This document shows, one piece after another, positions 55,365 through 63,917 of a stretch of 64,000 bases of DNA. The stretch is from positions 1-64,000 of the forward strand of contig NZ_JABJVM010000006.1 of NCBI RefSeq assembly GCF_013820765.1, written 5' to 3'. Position 1 is the first letter of the stretch. Each line of letters starts with the position of its first letter. Below the pieces are notes generated by a model that worked only from the letters and a program-made list of their open reading frames with translations, did not search any database and was not told the DNA's origin. Position numbers and translations under genes: made by a program. This DNA comes from Paenilisteria rustica. Its GTDB lineage: Bacteria; Bacillota; Bacilli; Lactobacillales; Listeriaceae.

Positions 55365-56984
55365 TTATTTTTTAATAAGCCTGTGGATATCTTCTTTCCT
55401 CGACATAGTATACTTAGCTAAAATATCATTATTATGTATACCAATATCCTTAAAAAATGGATTCTTCTCTCCTTTTGACAGTTTAATTTGGATAAGTTTC
55501 AAAATTTGTCTCTTTTCCCATTGATCTGCTCTTTTGTAATATTGACGTATTTCTATTACCTCTCCTCGAGTTAGTAAATCATCAAATGACTCCAGTAAAG
55601 CTCTGCCAATGTAATCACCTGAGTTCCTTCTTAATTTCCGAAAATAAGTTAATAAAATGTCCTTATCTGCTAAATTACCACTGCTAAAAACTCTGACTAA
55701 GTATACTAAAATATATTCTGGCACGTTCTCTTTCTCAAACCATAAAGCAAATCCCCTCTTTATCTCACCCAGTACCTCCGTATCATTTAATTCATTTTCA
55801 TACTTTATGAGTACATCTGTAAAATATGGTATAAACTGCGGAAGCTTATCAAGCATTTGGGTAATATCAGCAAACAAATCATACCTCTTCTTTGCTACAA
55901 TTATTTTGATAAACCTAGTTAGTTCTTCTGGCTGAATAATAATCATTTTTTTCAATTTTTCCAAATGTTCAGTTTCATCTTCCTCACTTAGTAACAATAC
56001 TTCTCTTTGAGTTAGTGCTCTAAATTTAGTTGGTATAAGACCTGAGTATCCTCTTATTATTTTCGAAGACTCTAATGTTTCTTTTACTTCCTCAGAATCC
56101 CCTGATTCTACTTCATTATCAGTTATCTCAATATTATTCAATTTCAGTTGGCTAATATCCTTAACTTTAGTTTTGTGCGAATTCAAAAAAAGGCCTTCAC
56201 GATTAAGAGCATCTGTTAGCAAAGACAGGTGATGGTAAGCGGTTGCAGAATCTTTAGCAAAGATTCTATAGTCATCAACAAATCTACAAAAATCAACATT
56301 CTGAGATATAAGATAATTATCAACTTCAATAAGTGCTGCTTCCGCCAGAATCCGAGAAGCATTAGAACCAATTGGTAGTCCATAAGAATCTCTATTTGCC
56401 CAAAAAATTAATAATTCATTTAATAACTTTACTGTAGATGCTTCAATCCTATTATTTGATAATAAAATTGATTCTAATCTATGTAAGTTTAAACGATCAT
56501 AAAAATTTGCGATATCACACTCAATAAGTACTTTGACTGTTCGTATTTTACTTCTATCTGAAATGTACTTTTTAAATGAAGTAAAGTGATATTTCGTATC
56601 AAAAAGCAAGCCGTTTTTGGGTAATAATCTGTAAGAAAAAACTTTTTTATCTGATTTATTAACGCGCATCTGTTCAATATCCTTGGCTAATAGTAGTACC
56701 ATCGTAAGATACTTTACTTCATCAACGATATCAATGAATGCACATTTCCTAAAATCAGAAATACTCTTCTTTGGAACCAATATGTGTCCAATTTTATTAA
56801 ACGCCATTTTGTCAAAACTTCCAGTTGATAAAGCATCTGTTGTAAAATCAATTATTTCTTTTTCTATTTCTTCTTTTTCTAATAAATTTAATTCAAATGG
56901 TCTATTAAATAATTCTACATCTGTTGTACCTTCCTTTTGTATATTTTTAATGGCAGCTTTGCAAGCATTTCTAATTTTTTTCAT
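55365..56984 (-). CDS. Reverse transcriptase of the Abi/DRT (defence-associated) type
   Basis: 539 residues from 56984 (MKKIRNACKAAIKN; GGGAGG 6 nt upstream). Reverse-transcriptase motifs in order (numbering from this start): a VFSYRLLP segment near 115-122; motif A LIECDIANFYD, with Asp157; motif B YGLPIGSNASRILAEAALIEVD, 201-222; motif C CRFVDDYRIFA, with the two catalytic Asp at 237-238; and a KTK motif near 271. The RT domain ends near 280. The rest (about 310-539) is all helical, charged, HEAT-like, without a maturase, X, or integrase domain. This matches the single-gene abortive-infection RTs (AbiA/AbiK/Abi-P2 and related 'unknown groups', DRT) rather than group II introns, retrons or DGRs. 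No msr-msd, template repeat or intron ends are seen. Strongly AT-rich against its neighbours, so probably acquired. Anti-phage function is inference. Confidence 0.82.
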   Translation of the reverse strand: MKKIRNACKAAIKNIQKEGTTDVELFNRPFELNLLEKEEIEKEIIDFTTDALSTGSFDKMAFNKIGHILVPKKSISDFRKCAFIDIVDEVKYLTMVLLLAKDIEQMRVNKSDKKVFSYRLLPKNGLLFDTKYHFTSFKKYISDRSKIRTVKVLIECDIANFYDRLNLHRLESILLSNNRIEASTVKLLNELLIFWANRDSYGLPIGSNASRILAEAALIEVDNYLISQNVDFCRFVDDYRIFAKDSATAYHHLSLLTDALNREGLFLNSHKTKVKDISQLKLNNIEITDNEVESGDSEEVKETLESSKIIRGYSGLIPTKFRALTQREVLLLSEEDETEHLEKLKKMIIIQPEELTRFIKIIVAKKRYDLFADITQMLDKLPQFIPYFTDVLIKYENELNDTEVLGEIKRGFALWFEKENVPEYILVYLVRVFSSGNLADKDILLTYFRKLRRNSGDYIGRALLESFDDLLTRGEVIEIRQYYKRADQWEKRQILKLIQIKLSKGEKNPFFKDIGIHNNDILAKYTMSRKEDIHRLIKK

Positions 56985-57047
56985 AATTTCCTCCCTTTTT
57001 TGCATCTAATGATTTAGCAATACATGTGTGTATATTCACTAACCTCC

Positions 57048-57076
57048 ATCTTATCATTTTATACAAATTTATACAA
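57048..57076 (-). promoter_or_regulatory. Promoter of the reverse transcriptase gene
   Basis: TTGTAT (57076-57071), 17 bp, TAAGAT (57053-57048) on the minus strand, directly after the rpe terminator. The leader (about 57041-56985) contains GGAGG and a 22-codon GTG-started frame (NIHTCIAKSLDAKKGGNYEKN) overlapping the RT start; this could couple translation. Confidence 0.65.
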
Positions 57077-57078
57077 TT

Positions 57079-57109
57079 AAAAAAGAGCTCTATACTAGAT
57101 CCCTTTTTT
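57079..57109 (-). terminator. Terminator of the pentitol operon after rpe
   Basis: AAAAAAGGGATCTA and TAGAGCTCTTTTTT pair at 12 of 14 positions on the minus strand; the 3' arm itself supplies the T run. Confidence 0.8.
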
Positions 57110-57117
57110 AATTATTC

Positions 57118-57759
57118 TCATATTAAATTTAACAATGCTATTTCTAAATTTGGTGAATGAAACAGGTAAGAGCCTGCAACTAGGACATCCGTACCCGCTT
57201 TTTTTGCCAGCTCGGCGGTTTCTTGATTGATTCCTCCGTCCACTTCGATCAGGTAGTTATAATTATTCTCTGTGCGCCAAGTAGCTAGTTTTTCAATGTT
57301 TTCGAGCGTTTCTGGGATGAAGCTCTGACCGCCGAAGCCTGGATTTACTGTCATTTGAAGGATTAGGTCGGCTTCTGATAAGACGGCGTTCAAGGCTTCG
57401 GCTGGTGTGCCCGGATTTAAGACAACACCTGCTTTAGCGCCTGTTTTCTTGATTGCTTTTAGGGTCGCATGGATGTGTGGGCAAGCCTCAATATGCACGG
57501 AAATGATCGCCGCTCCTGCGTTAGCGAATGCCTCGATATAGCGTTCTGGTTCGGCGAGCATGAGATGGACATCGAGCGGGACGGTGGTGCTTTTTGCAAT
57601 CTGAGCAACCATGTCGATACCGAATGTGAGGTTGGGTACAAAATGTCCATCCATCACATCGATATGCAAATAATCGACACCCGCCGATTCCATTCTTTTG
57701 ATTTCCTCGCCTAGTTTTAGATAGTCTGCCGCGAGAAGGGACGGGGCAATAAGTGTCAT
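57118..57759 (-). CDS. rpe: Ribulose-phosphate 3-epimerase
   Basis: 213 residues of a TIM barrel. [16 protein letters not shown] with the metal His/Asp, [17 protein letters not shown] and EVDGGI carry the remaining ligands and phosphate-binding loop. Interconverts ribulose-5-P and xylulose-5-P. Start overlaps the tkt stop by 4 bp. One of two epimerase-family genes in this operon; this one is the better match to true Rpe (GHFVPN). Confidence 0.93.
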   Translation of the reverse strand: MTLIAPSLLAADYLKLGEEIKRMESAGVDYLHIDVMDGHFVPNLTFGIDMVAQIAKSTTVPLDVHLMLAEPERYIEAFANAGAAIISVHIEACPHIHATLKAIKKTGAKAGVVLNPGTPAEALNAVLSEADLILQMTVNPGFGGQSFIPETLENIEKLATWRTENNYNYLIEVDGGINQETAELAKKAGTDVLVAGSYLFHSPNLEIALLNLI

Positions 57760-59777
57760 GATTGTACACCCTCTTTTGCGAGCAGGTTAGCTGTTTTTTC
57801 CGCGATGATCGGCGCGCTAAGACCATACGCTTCAAAAAGTTTATCCGCTGGGGCTGAGTCGCCGAAGTGATCGATGCCAATGTTGAGTCCAGATGTTCCT
57901 GTGAATGCTTTCCATCCAAATGTGGCGCCGGCTTCGATGGAGATTCGTGCTTTCACCGCGCTTGGCAACACGCTTTCTTGATAGGTCTCGGCAGTCTTAG
58001 CAAAGCGGTCCCAACTTGGTAAGCTCACGACGGAAGCATCAATGTTGTATTGATCATGCAAAACTTGTTGGGTTTCTAAGGCAAGCGCGACTTCGGAACC
58101 TGTCGCAATCAGGACGGCTTCTGGGATGGCTTGGCGCGATGGTGAGACTGTGTACCCGCCATTTTTGACGCCTTTATCGATGTTTTCTTGTGGATTTGAA
58201 AGCACCGGCAAGTCTTGGCGAGATAGGACGAGCGCGATGGGACCTTCTTTATTTTCTGCTGCAAGCGACCATGCTGTGCGAGTTTCTTTGGCATCGGCTG
58301 GACGGATAATCGAGAGACCAGGCATTGCTCTTAGTGACGCCAAATGTTCGATTGGCTCATGTGTTGGGCCATCTTCGCCGACTGCGATGCTATCGTGTGT
58401 GAAAACGTAGGTCACAGGCAGTTTCATAAGTGCCGCCATTCGGATTGCTGGACGCATATAATCGGAAAAGACGAAAAATGTGGAGCCAAAAACGTTAAGT
58501 CCGCCGTGCAACGCCATTCCATTCAACATTGCGCCCATCGCAAATTCGCGGACGCCGAACCAGATGTTGCGTCCTGATGGTTTTTTTGCTGTGTAAGCTG
58601 GACTGTCGTCGATAAATGTTTTATTGGAGCAGCCTAGATCTGCGGAACCTCCGAATAATTCGGGAAGCTTGGTTGCCAATGCATTAATCATTTTTCCAGA
58701 TGCAGTTCGGGTTGCTATTTTTTTATTGTCAGCGCCATCAAAAGTCGGGAATTCGGATTGCCATTTTGTTGATAATTCACCTTTCACAACACGTTGAAAT
58801 TCAGCGGCAAGATCTGGATAGGCTTTTGTATAATTCGCAATCAGATTATTCCACTGCGCTTCTTTGTCGGCACCTATTTTTGGATAGTTTTTGAGATATT
58901 CTTGTACTTCTTTAGGTACTGTAAAAGGTTCGTGATTCCAGTTGTAGGCTTGTTTTGCTGCGGCAGCTTCTTCTGCGCCAAGTGGTGCGCCGTGACTCGC
59001 AGAACTGCCTGATTTTGTTGGCGCTCCGTAACCGATGACCGTTTTCACTTCTATTAAGGTTGGTTTTGCGCTCCTTTTTGCTTGGGTAATCTGCGCTTGA
59101 ATTTCCGTTAAATCGTTCCCATCTTCTACGCGTAAAACTTCCCATCCGTAAGCTTCGAAACGCTGTTGTACGCTCTCGCTAAACGAGGCGCTTAGATCGC
59201 CGTCAAGTGAGATATCATTGGAATCGTAAAGCACAATCAGCTTTTCTAACTGAAGATGTCCAGCGAGTGAGGCAGTTTCTGCGGCCACGCCTTCCATCAG
59301 ATCGCCATCACCACAAATCGCGTAGGTAAAATGGTCAACTATCGGATAATCAGACTTATTATACTGCGCGGCAAGGTGAGATTCGGCCAATGCCATTCCA
59401 GCAGCCATCGCAATTCCTTGTCCAAGCGGGCCACTTGTTGCGTCCACACCTGCTGTAAAGCCATGTTCTGGATGCCCTGGAGTCCTACTCTCATACTGAC
59501 GGAACTGCTTTAAGTCGCTTATTTCCAAGTCATAGCCAAATAAGTGCGTGAGGCTATATAATAAAGCTGATCCATGACCTGCGGCTAAAACAAAGCGATC
59601 GCGGTTGAACCAATTTGGGTTCGTCGGATTGAATTTGAGGTTTTTGGCCCAAAGCATGTAAGCCATTGGCGCTGCTCCCATCGGCATTCCTGGATGTCCT
59701 GAGTTTGCTTTTTCTATCATATCGATCGATAAAGTTCGGATTGTATCTACCGTTTGTTGGTCTAATGTTTTTTTCAA
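57756..59777 (-). CDS. tkt: Transketolase
   Basis: 673 residues. TPP-binding [20 protein letters not shown]...; [23 protein letters not shown]-terminal half with RQDLP and [16 protein letters not shown]. Start is TTG at 59777 (GGAG 8 nt upstream); the GTG in the longer reading overlaps that site. An operon-borne copy that moves xylulose-5-P made from pentitols into glycolytic sugars. L. monocytogenes has, as I recall, a corresponding tkt in the same cluster and another elsewhere. Confidence 0.95.
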   Translation of the reverse strand: MKKTLDQQTVDTIRTLSIDMIEKANSGHPGMPMGAAPMAYMLWAKNLKFNPTNPNWFNRDRFVLAAGHGSALLYSLTHLFGYDLEISDLKQFRQYESRTPGHPEHGFTAGVDATSGPLGQGIAMAAGMALAESHLAAQYNKSDYPIVDHFTYAICGDGDLMEGVAAETASLAGHLQLEKLIVLYDSNDISLDGDLSASFSESVQQRFEAYGWEVLRVEDGNDLTEIQAQITQAKRSAKPTLIEVKTVIGYGAPTKSGSSASHGAPLGAEEAAAAKQAYNWNHEPFTVPKEVQEYLKNYPKIGADKEAQWNNLIANYTKAYPDLAAEFQRVVKGELSTKWQSEFPTFDGADNKKIATRTASGKMINALATKLPELFGGSADLGCSNKTFIDDSPAYTAKKPSGRNIWFGVREFAMGAMLNGMALHGGLNVFGSTFFVFSDYMRPAIRMAALMKLPVTYVFTHDSIAVGEDGPTHEPIEHLASLRAMPGLSIIRPADAKETRTAWSLAAENKEGPIALVLSRQDLPVLSNPQENIDKGVKNGGYTVSPSRQAIPEAVLIATGSEVALALETQQVLHDQYNIDASVVSLPSWDRFAKTAETYQESVLPSAVKARISIEAGATFGWKAFTGTSGLNIGIDHFGDSAPADKLFEAYGLSAPIIAEKTANLLAKEGVQS

Positions 59778-59816
59778 TGCATTCACTCCTAATTGTGATT
59801 TTTCGCACATAAATAT

Positions 59817-60488
59817 TTATCTTTCTACTTGCGACCAGATTTGAACGCAGCGTTCGGAATAGGTTTTATTGTCATTTTTGTGAAAAAGAGCAGACGTTCC
59901 GAGTACGAACACATCTGGAATACAGTCGCTCATTTTGCCGATCGTCGTTGCATTGATATTGCCATCCACTTCGATTAAAGGTGCATACGCGTTGTCTGCG
60001 AGTAGCCCTTTTAACGCACGCAATTTTTCTAACACATCAACTTGAAAACTCTGACCCGCAAAACCGGGATTCACCGTCATCATCAAGACCATCTCAACCT
60101 CATTTAAGTACGGCAAAATAGCTTCAAGAGGTGTTTCTGGATTAAGTGCGATGGCTGGTTTGATATGGTGAGCACGGATTTTTTGAATAACAGCCGAGAC
60201 ATCTTCGCAAACTTCTACGTGAAAAGAGATGTACTCTGGTTTTATCTTGGCGAACAATTCTATATATTTAAGTGGCTCTATCGTTGCCAAATGAATATCA
60301 AGTGGGATATTGGTCGCGTTTTTCACTGAGGCCAGCCATTCTGGGCCTAGCGCTAGGTTGTTGACATAAACGCCATCCATGACATCGCAATGTAGGAGAT
60401 CGATTCCTGCTGCATCTAGTCTTGCTAATTCGTCTGCAATATGTAGCTGATCCGCGCACATGATAGACGCTGCAATACGTGTTGCCAT
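59817..60488 (-). CDS. Ribulose-phosphate 3-epimerase family protein (second copy)
   Basis: 223 residues with the same fold as Rpe: HCDVMDGVYVNNLALG, MTVNPGFAGQSF, EVDGNI. Differs from the neighbouring Rpe at GVYVNN for GHFVPN, and EVDGN replaces the EVDGG, changes shared with D-allulose-6-P 3-epimerase (AlsE)-like branches. So it may epimerise a different ketose phosphate of the pentitol route. Follows the aldolase gene without a gap. Confidence 0.85.
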   Translation of the reverse strand: MATRIAASIMCADQLHIADELARLDAAGIDLLHCDVMDGVYVNNLALGPEWLASVKNATNIPLDIHLATIEPLKYIELFAKIKPEYISFHVEVCEDVSAVIQKIRAHHIKPAIALNPETPLEAILPYLNEVEMVLMMTVNPGFAGQSFQVDVLEKLRALKGLLADNAYAPLIEVDGNINATTIGKMSDCIPDVFVLGTSALFHKNDNKTYSERCVQIWSQVER

Positions 60489-61151
60489 TTAACGACGACC
60501 TCCTTTTGCATCGAGATTGAAGGCGTGGATGCTATCTGCTGCTAACTTATTTTGCATCATCACTGTCACTAAATCTGTTGGAATAGTGACATCCGTCGCC
60601 CCCGCTAAAAGTGTTTCTGTAATCTGTGCTGTATTTTTGAAACTAGCTCCTAGTATTTTCGTCGGTACGCCAAGCTGTTTAAAAAGTTGGGCAGTATCTG
60701 CTATCACATGCGCTGGTTGAAGTCCTTGATTCGCCATTCGATTCACGTAAGGCGCTACCCAATCGCATCCGGCAAGAGCCGCAAGATAACTCTGTTCTAC
60801 TGAAAAAATCGCTGTCGCTAAAATTTCGACATCTGGGCGTTCTTGTTTTAATTGCGTCATCACGCGGAATCCTATCTCATTTGCTGGAATTTTAATCGCA
60901 ATTCGGGCATCCTTTGAAAGAATTATTTGGGCATCTTCGTATAGCTCCGTTTGCGTCTCGCCTGTCGCTTGAATAAAAAGACGCTGTTCTTCACTCAAAA
61001 TCGATAATATTTCCCGGGAAATATCCGCACGCGATCGTCCTTTTTCTTTGGCAAGTAAGGTTGGGTTTGTCGTAACACCCGTTATCCAGCCAAATGCCAG
61101 CATCGCTTCGATCTCCGTTATATTCGCTGTATCTAAAAACATTACCTTCAC
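60489..61151 (-). CDS. Transaldolase-like / fructose-6-phosphate aldolase (TalC/FSA)
   Basis: 220 residues of the short transaldolase family. TTNPTLLAKEKGRSRADISREI, then the Schiff-base Lys in DARIAIKIPANEIG, and the ATAIFSVEQSYLAALAG and APYVNRMANQG segments. Short length fits FSA/TalC rather than the long TalA/B. Together with tkt, rpe and rpiB it would complete the non-oxidative pentose phosphate route inside the operon. Whether it acts as transaldolase or FSA cannot be settled. Confidence 0.88.
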   Translation of the reverse strand: MKVMFLDTANITEIEAMLAFGWITGVTTNPTLLAKEKGRSRADISREILSILSEEQRLFIQATGETQTELYEDAQIILSKDARIAIKIPANEIGFRVMTQLKQERPDVEILATAIFSVEQSYLAALAGCDWVAPYVNRMANQGLQPAHVIADTAQLFKQLGVPTKILGASFKNTAQITETLLAGATDVTIPTDLVTVMMQNKLAADSIHAFNLDAKGGRR

Positions 61152-61152
61152 C

Positions 61153-61602
61153 TCACGATTCGTTTTTTAGTTCGATATCTGTGATCATTTGCAATCGGCG
61201 TTCATGACGTTCGCCTCCAAATGTCGCATCTAGCCAGGTATCTACAATGAGGAGCGCCAACCCTTCGCCAACTACACGTTCTCCGAGACATAGGATATTG
61301 CTATTGTTATGTTCCCGTGTCGCCTGTGCGCTAAAGCAATCAGAGACTACAGCTGCGCGAATTCCTGCAACTTTATTGGCCGCAATTGACATCCCGATTC
61401 CAGTACCACAACATAAAATGCCAAGATCGACCTCACCACTAACAACTTGATGCGCCACTTCCTCTGCATAAGAGGGAAAGTCTACACTATCATCGCTATA
61501 CGTTCCAATGTCTGATACATCAATGGCTCGCGCCTCCAAATGAGTCACAATGGCATCCTTTAATCGTCTACCTCCGTGATCACATCCAATAGTTAATTTC
61601 AT
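61153..61602 (-). CDS. rpiB: Ribose-5-phosphate isomerase B family (RpiB/LacAB)
   Basis: About 149 residues from 61602 (MKLTIGCDHGGRRLKDAI). Active-site Cys in GILCCGTGIGMSIAANKVAGIRAA and the base His region in REHNNSNILCLGERVVG. RpiB interconverts ribose-5-P and ribulose-5-P; LacA/B-like and allose-P activities also occur in the family. First of the sugar-phosphate enzymes after the dehydrogenases; the next gene starts 1 bp later. Confidence 0.9.
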   Translation of the reverse strand: MKLTIGCDHGGRRLKDAIVTHLEARAIDVSDIGTYSDDSVDFPSYAEEVAHQVVSGEVDLGILCCGTGIGMSIAANKVAGIRAAVVSDCFSAQATREHNNSNILCLGERVVGEGLALLIVDTWLDATFGGERHERRLQMITDIELKNES

Positions 61603-61654
61603 TTTATTCACCCTCATCCTAGATTTTTAACCCCTGATTCGCGTATAATGAATG

Positions 61655-61700
61655 GCAACAGATCTCATGTGATACGCCAATATGACATCAGATCTGTTGC
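61655..61700 (-). other. Intra-operon stem-loop before rpiB
   Basis: GCAACAGATCT (61655-61665) and AGATCTGTTGC (61690-61700) give an 11-bp perfect stem. On the minus strand no T run follows, so it is not a terminator of this operon; it may be an mRNA processing or stabilising hairpin. A T run on the other strand would suit an antisense transcript. Confidence 0.6.
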
Positions 61701-61703
61701 TTT

Positions 61704-61784
61704 TTAAAGGATAGCAATATGCTTGAACGGGCTCGCCAGCTTGGTCTTGTGTATTCGTTGTCCTTTTTTTAATTGGTTCAGCAT
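61704..61784 (-). CDS. Small ORF in the pentitol operon, 26 residues
   Basis: MLNQLKKGQRIHKTKLASPF... starts 19 bases after the dehydrogenase stop, with a perfect AGGAGG 8 nt upstream, and ends just before the stem-loop. Basic and short. Not recognised. The strong ribosome-binding site argues that it is translated; it might be a leader-type peptide rather than a protein. Confidence 0.5.
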   Translation of the reverse strand: MLNQLKKGQRIHKTKLASPFKHIAIL

Positions 61785-61803
61785 TTTTGCCATCCTCCTA
61801 TTC

Positions 61804-62847
61804 TTAAGATTTCACTAAAACTTTAATCTCATTTCCCGCCATCACGGCCTCAAAACCGTCACGCCATTCTTCTAGATCATAGACTTTTGTAATCATGCGT
61901 TCCGTATCAATTTTTCCATTCGCTAGTAGATCAAGCGCAATATGCCACGAACTTGGTTTCTGCGAACGACTGCCGATATATGTGATTTCGCGTTGAATAA
62001 TCGATTCTTCATCAATTGGATTACATTTTTCAGCAAAAAGCCCAACTTGGCCGAATGTTCCTTTTTTCGCGGTTAATGGAAGTCCTTGATTCACTGCGGG
62101 AACAGCGCCTGAGCAATCAAATACTTTATCTGCGCCGTAGCCATCCGTCATCGCAAAGACTATTTCCCTCAAATCTTCCTGCATCGTATCCACAATTCGG
62201 TCCATTCCTAGTTCAGCCGCCAACTCCAAGCGATCGCTGTCCTTCGTAATCCCCGCCATAATCACCTTGGCACCTTGCGCTTTCACGACTTGTGCCAATA
62301 AAAGTCCGATCGGTCCAGGTCCGAAAATCAATACGACATCGGTCGGCTCAATCGTCGTTTTTTCAAGCGCTGCATGGACACAACAAGCAAGTGGTTCTGT
62401 AAGCGCCGCGGCTTGATACGAAATCGAATCCACTAACTTATGGCAGCTTTCCTCTCGTGACAAGACATATTCCGCAAAACTTCCGTCCGCTTGCGTTCCA
62501 ATTCCACGCCTGTGCGCGCATAAATTATACTCTTTTTCCAAGCAAAATTTACACTTCCCACACGTTTCAAAAGTCGTCTCACTTGTTACGCGGTCGCCAA
62601 TTTTAAGCTCCGTCACATTTGGCCCAATCGCAACCACCTCGCCAGAAAATTCATGCCCCAGCGTCACCGGTGTTGTTGGATTTCCGTATTCGCCTTTAAA
62701 CGTATGAATATCGGAACCGCAAATCCCTGTATAGGCGACTTTAATTTTCACACGATCGCCGTAAACCTCAGGCTCAGCAACGTTCTCCAATACCATTTTG
62801 TCAAATCCTGATTCTGTTTTAACAACTGCTTTCACTTTTTTCCTCAC
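61804..62847 (-). CDS. Zinc-dependent polyol (phosphate) dehydrogenase 1
   Basis: 347 residues of the MDR zinc family. Catalytic zinc: Cys in GICGSD, GHEFSGE; structural zinc: four Cys in FETCGKCKFCLEKEYNLC. NAD-binding GFGPGPIGLLLAQVV-like loop (IFGPGPIGLLLAQ). Close to sorbitol/threonine-type dehydrogenases (YdjJ, GatD). In L. monocytogenes the two homologs at this site are, as I recall, needed for arabitol/xylitol use and act on the phosphorylated pentitol. Starts 4 bp before the end of the next dehydrogenase gene. Confidence 0.9.
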   Translation of the reverse strand: MRKKVKAVVKTESGFDKMVLENVAEPEVYGDRVKIKVAYTGICGSDIHTFKGEYGNPTTPVTLGHEFSGEVVAIGPNVTELKIGDRVTSETTFETCGKCKFCLEKEYNLCAHRRGIGTQADGSFAEYVLSREESCHKLVDSISYQAAALTEPLACCVHAALEKTTIEPTDVVLIFGPGPIGLLLAQVVKAQGAKVIMAGITKDSDRLELAAELGMDRIVDTMQEDLREIVFAMTDGYGADKVFDCSGAVPAVNQGLPLTAKKGTFGQVGLFAEKCNPIDEESIIQREITYIGSRSQKPSSWHIALDLLANGKIDTERMITKVYDLEEWRDGFEAVMAGNEIKVLVKS

Positions 62848-63890
62848 TCCTCCTGTGGTAAAATCATCACTTTGTTATAGTCCTCTTTTCGCCCTAAAAT
62901 CATCGCAAAAGCGTCTGCCGTCTGATCCACTTTATACCGATGAGAAATAAGCGGTTTCAACTTGATTCGCCCTTGATTCACGAAAGCAATAGATGTCGTC
63001 CACTCTTCCCCTGGAAATGGCGCTGAATAAGAATTCCAAAAACCTTTCAACGTTAATTCGCGGCGGAAAATATTTTCAAAAGCTTCTTCTGGTAGCAAGA
63101 CGTCAGCATACGCAATGCCTAAATATCCAATCTTGCCCTTTTTCTTCGTTACACGTAAACATTGTTCCTGTGTGATCTTAGAACCAGCACACTCAAGCGC
63201 AATATCCGCGCCACTTCCGCCAGTATATTCACGCACTTTTTCAGCCAAATCTTCCTGAAGCGGATTAATCGTGTAACTACAGCCAAATTTGCTCGCCTCG
63301 GCCAACTTTCCGTCGCTAATATCCACCGCGATAATATCCTTCACGCCCGCCAATTGCAGACACTGCACGACAAGAATTCCGATTGTCCCAATTCCAAAAA
63401 CAACAACCGTATCGCCGAGCTCTGGCTTAATTCCTAACACGCCATGCATCGCCACAGCAAGTGGTTCCAACATCGCCGCCTCTTCAAAATCCATATCACC
63501 GATTCCGATCACATTGGTCGCCTTAAGCACCACATTCTCCGCAAAAGCGCCGTGAAAATGTGATCCTACCATTCGATAATTTTCGCATAAGGAGAACTCG
63601 CCTTGTTGGCAGTACTCACATGTCCCACAAGGAACGAGCGGGATTCCTGCCACACGTTCACCGATAGCAACACTCGTTACATCCACGCCTTTTTCCACAA
63701 CAACACCTGCAAATTCGTGTCCCATAACTGCTGGAAGTGGATATTTCCACCGCGTCTGCATTTTATGAATATCCGAACCACAAATCCCAGCTGCCATGAC
63801 TTTCACGCGCACTTCATCCTTGCCACAAATCGCTTCTTCCACCTGCTCTGCCTTGATTTCATTATTTTCATATAAAACCGCTGCTCGCAT
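62844..63890 (-). CDS. Zinc-dependent polyol (phosphate) dehydrogenase 2 (GatD-like)
   Basis: 348 residues. GICGSDIHKM, GHEFAGVV, four structural Cys in PCGTCEYCQQGEFSLC, NAD loop FGIGTIGILVVQ. Resembles galactitol-1-phosphate 5-dehydrogenase. Paired with dehydrogenase 1; together they probably oxidise two pentitol phosphates (arabitol- and xylitol-phosphates) to xylulose-5-P, fed to rpe and tkt. Confidence 0.9.
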   Translation of the reverse strand: MRAAVLYENNEIKAEQVEEAICGKDEVRVKVMAAGICGSDIHKMQTRWKYPLPAVMGHEFAGVVVEKGVDVTSVAIGERVAGIPLVPCGTCEYCQQGEFSLCENYRMVGSHFHGAFAENVVLKATNVIGIGDMDFEEAAMLEPLAVAMHGVLGIKPELGDTVVVFGIGTIGILVVQCLQLAGVKDIIAVDISDGKLAEASKFGCSYTINPLQEDLAEKVREYTGGSGADIALECAGSKITQEQCLRVTKKKGKIGYLGIAYADVLLPEEAFENIFRRELTLKGFWNSYSAPFPGEEWTTSIAFVNQGRIKLKPLISHRYKVDQTADAFAMILGRKEDYNKVMILPQEE

Positions 63891-63917
63891 TTGCTAACTT
63901 CCTTTCAAAAAAAGCTT

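Noticed and set aside
55365-57005. Group II intron or retron
   Set aside because: No maturase X or HNH domain, no intron domain V/VI, and no msr-msd inverted repeats were seen next to the RT gene.
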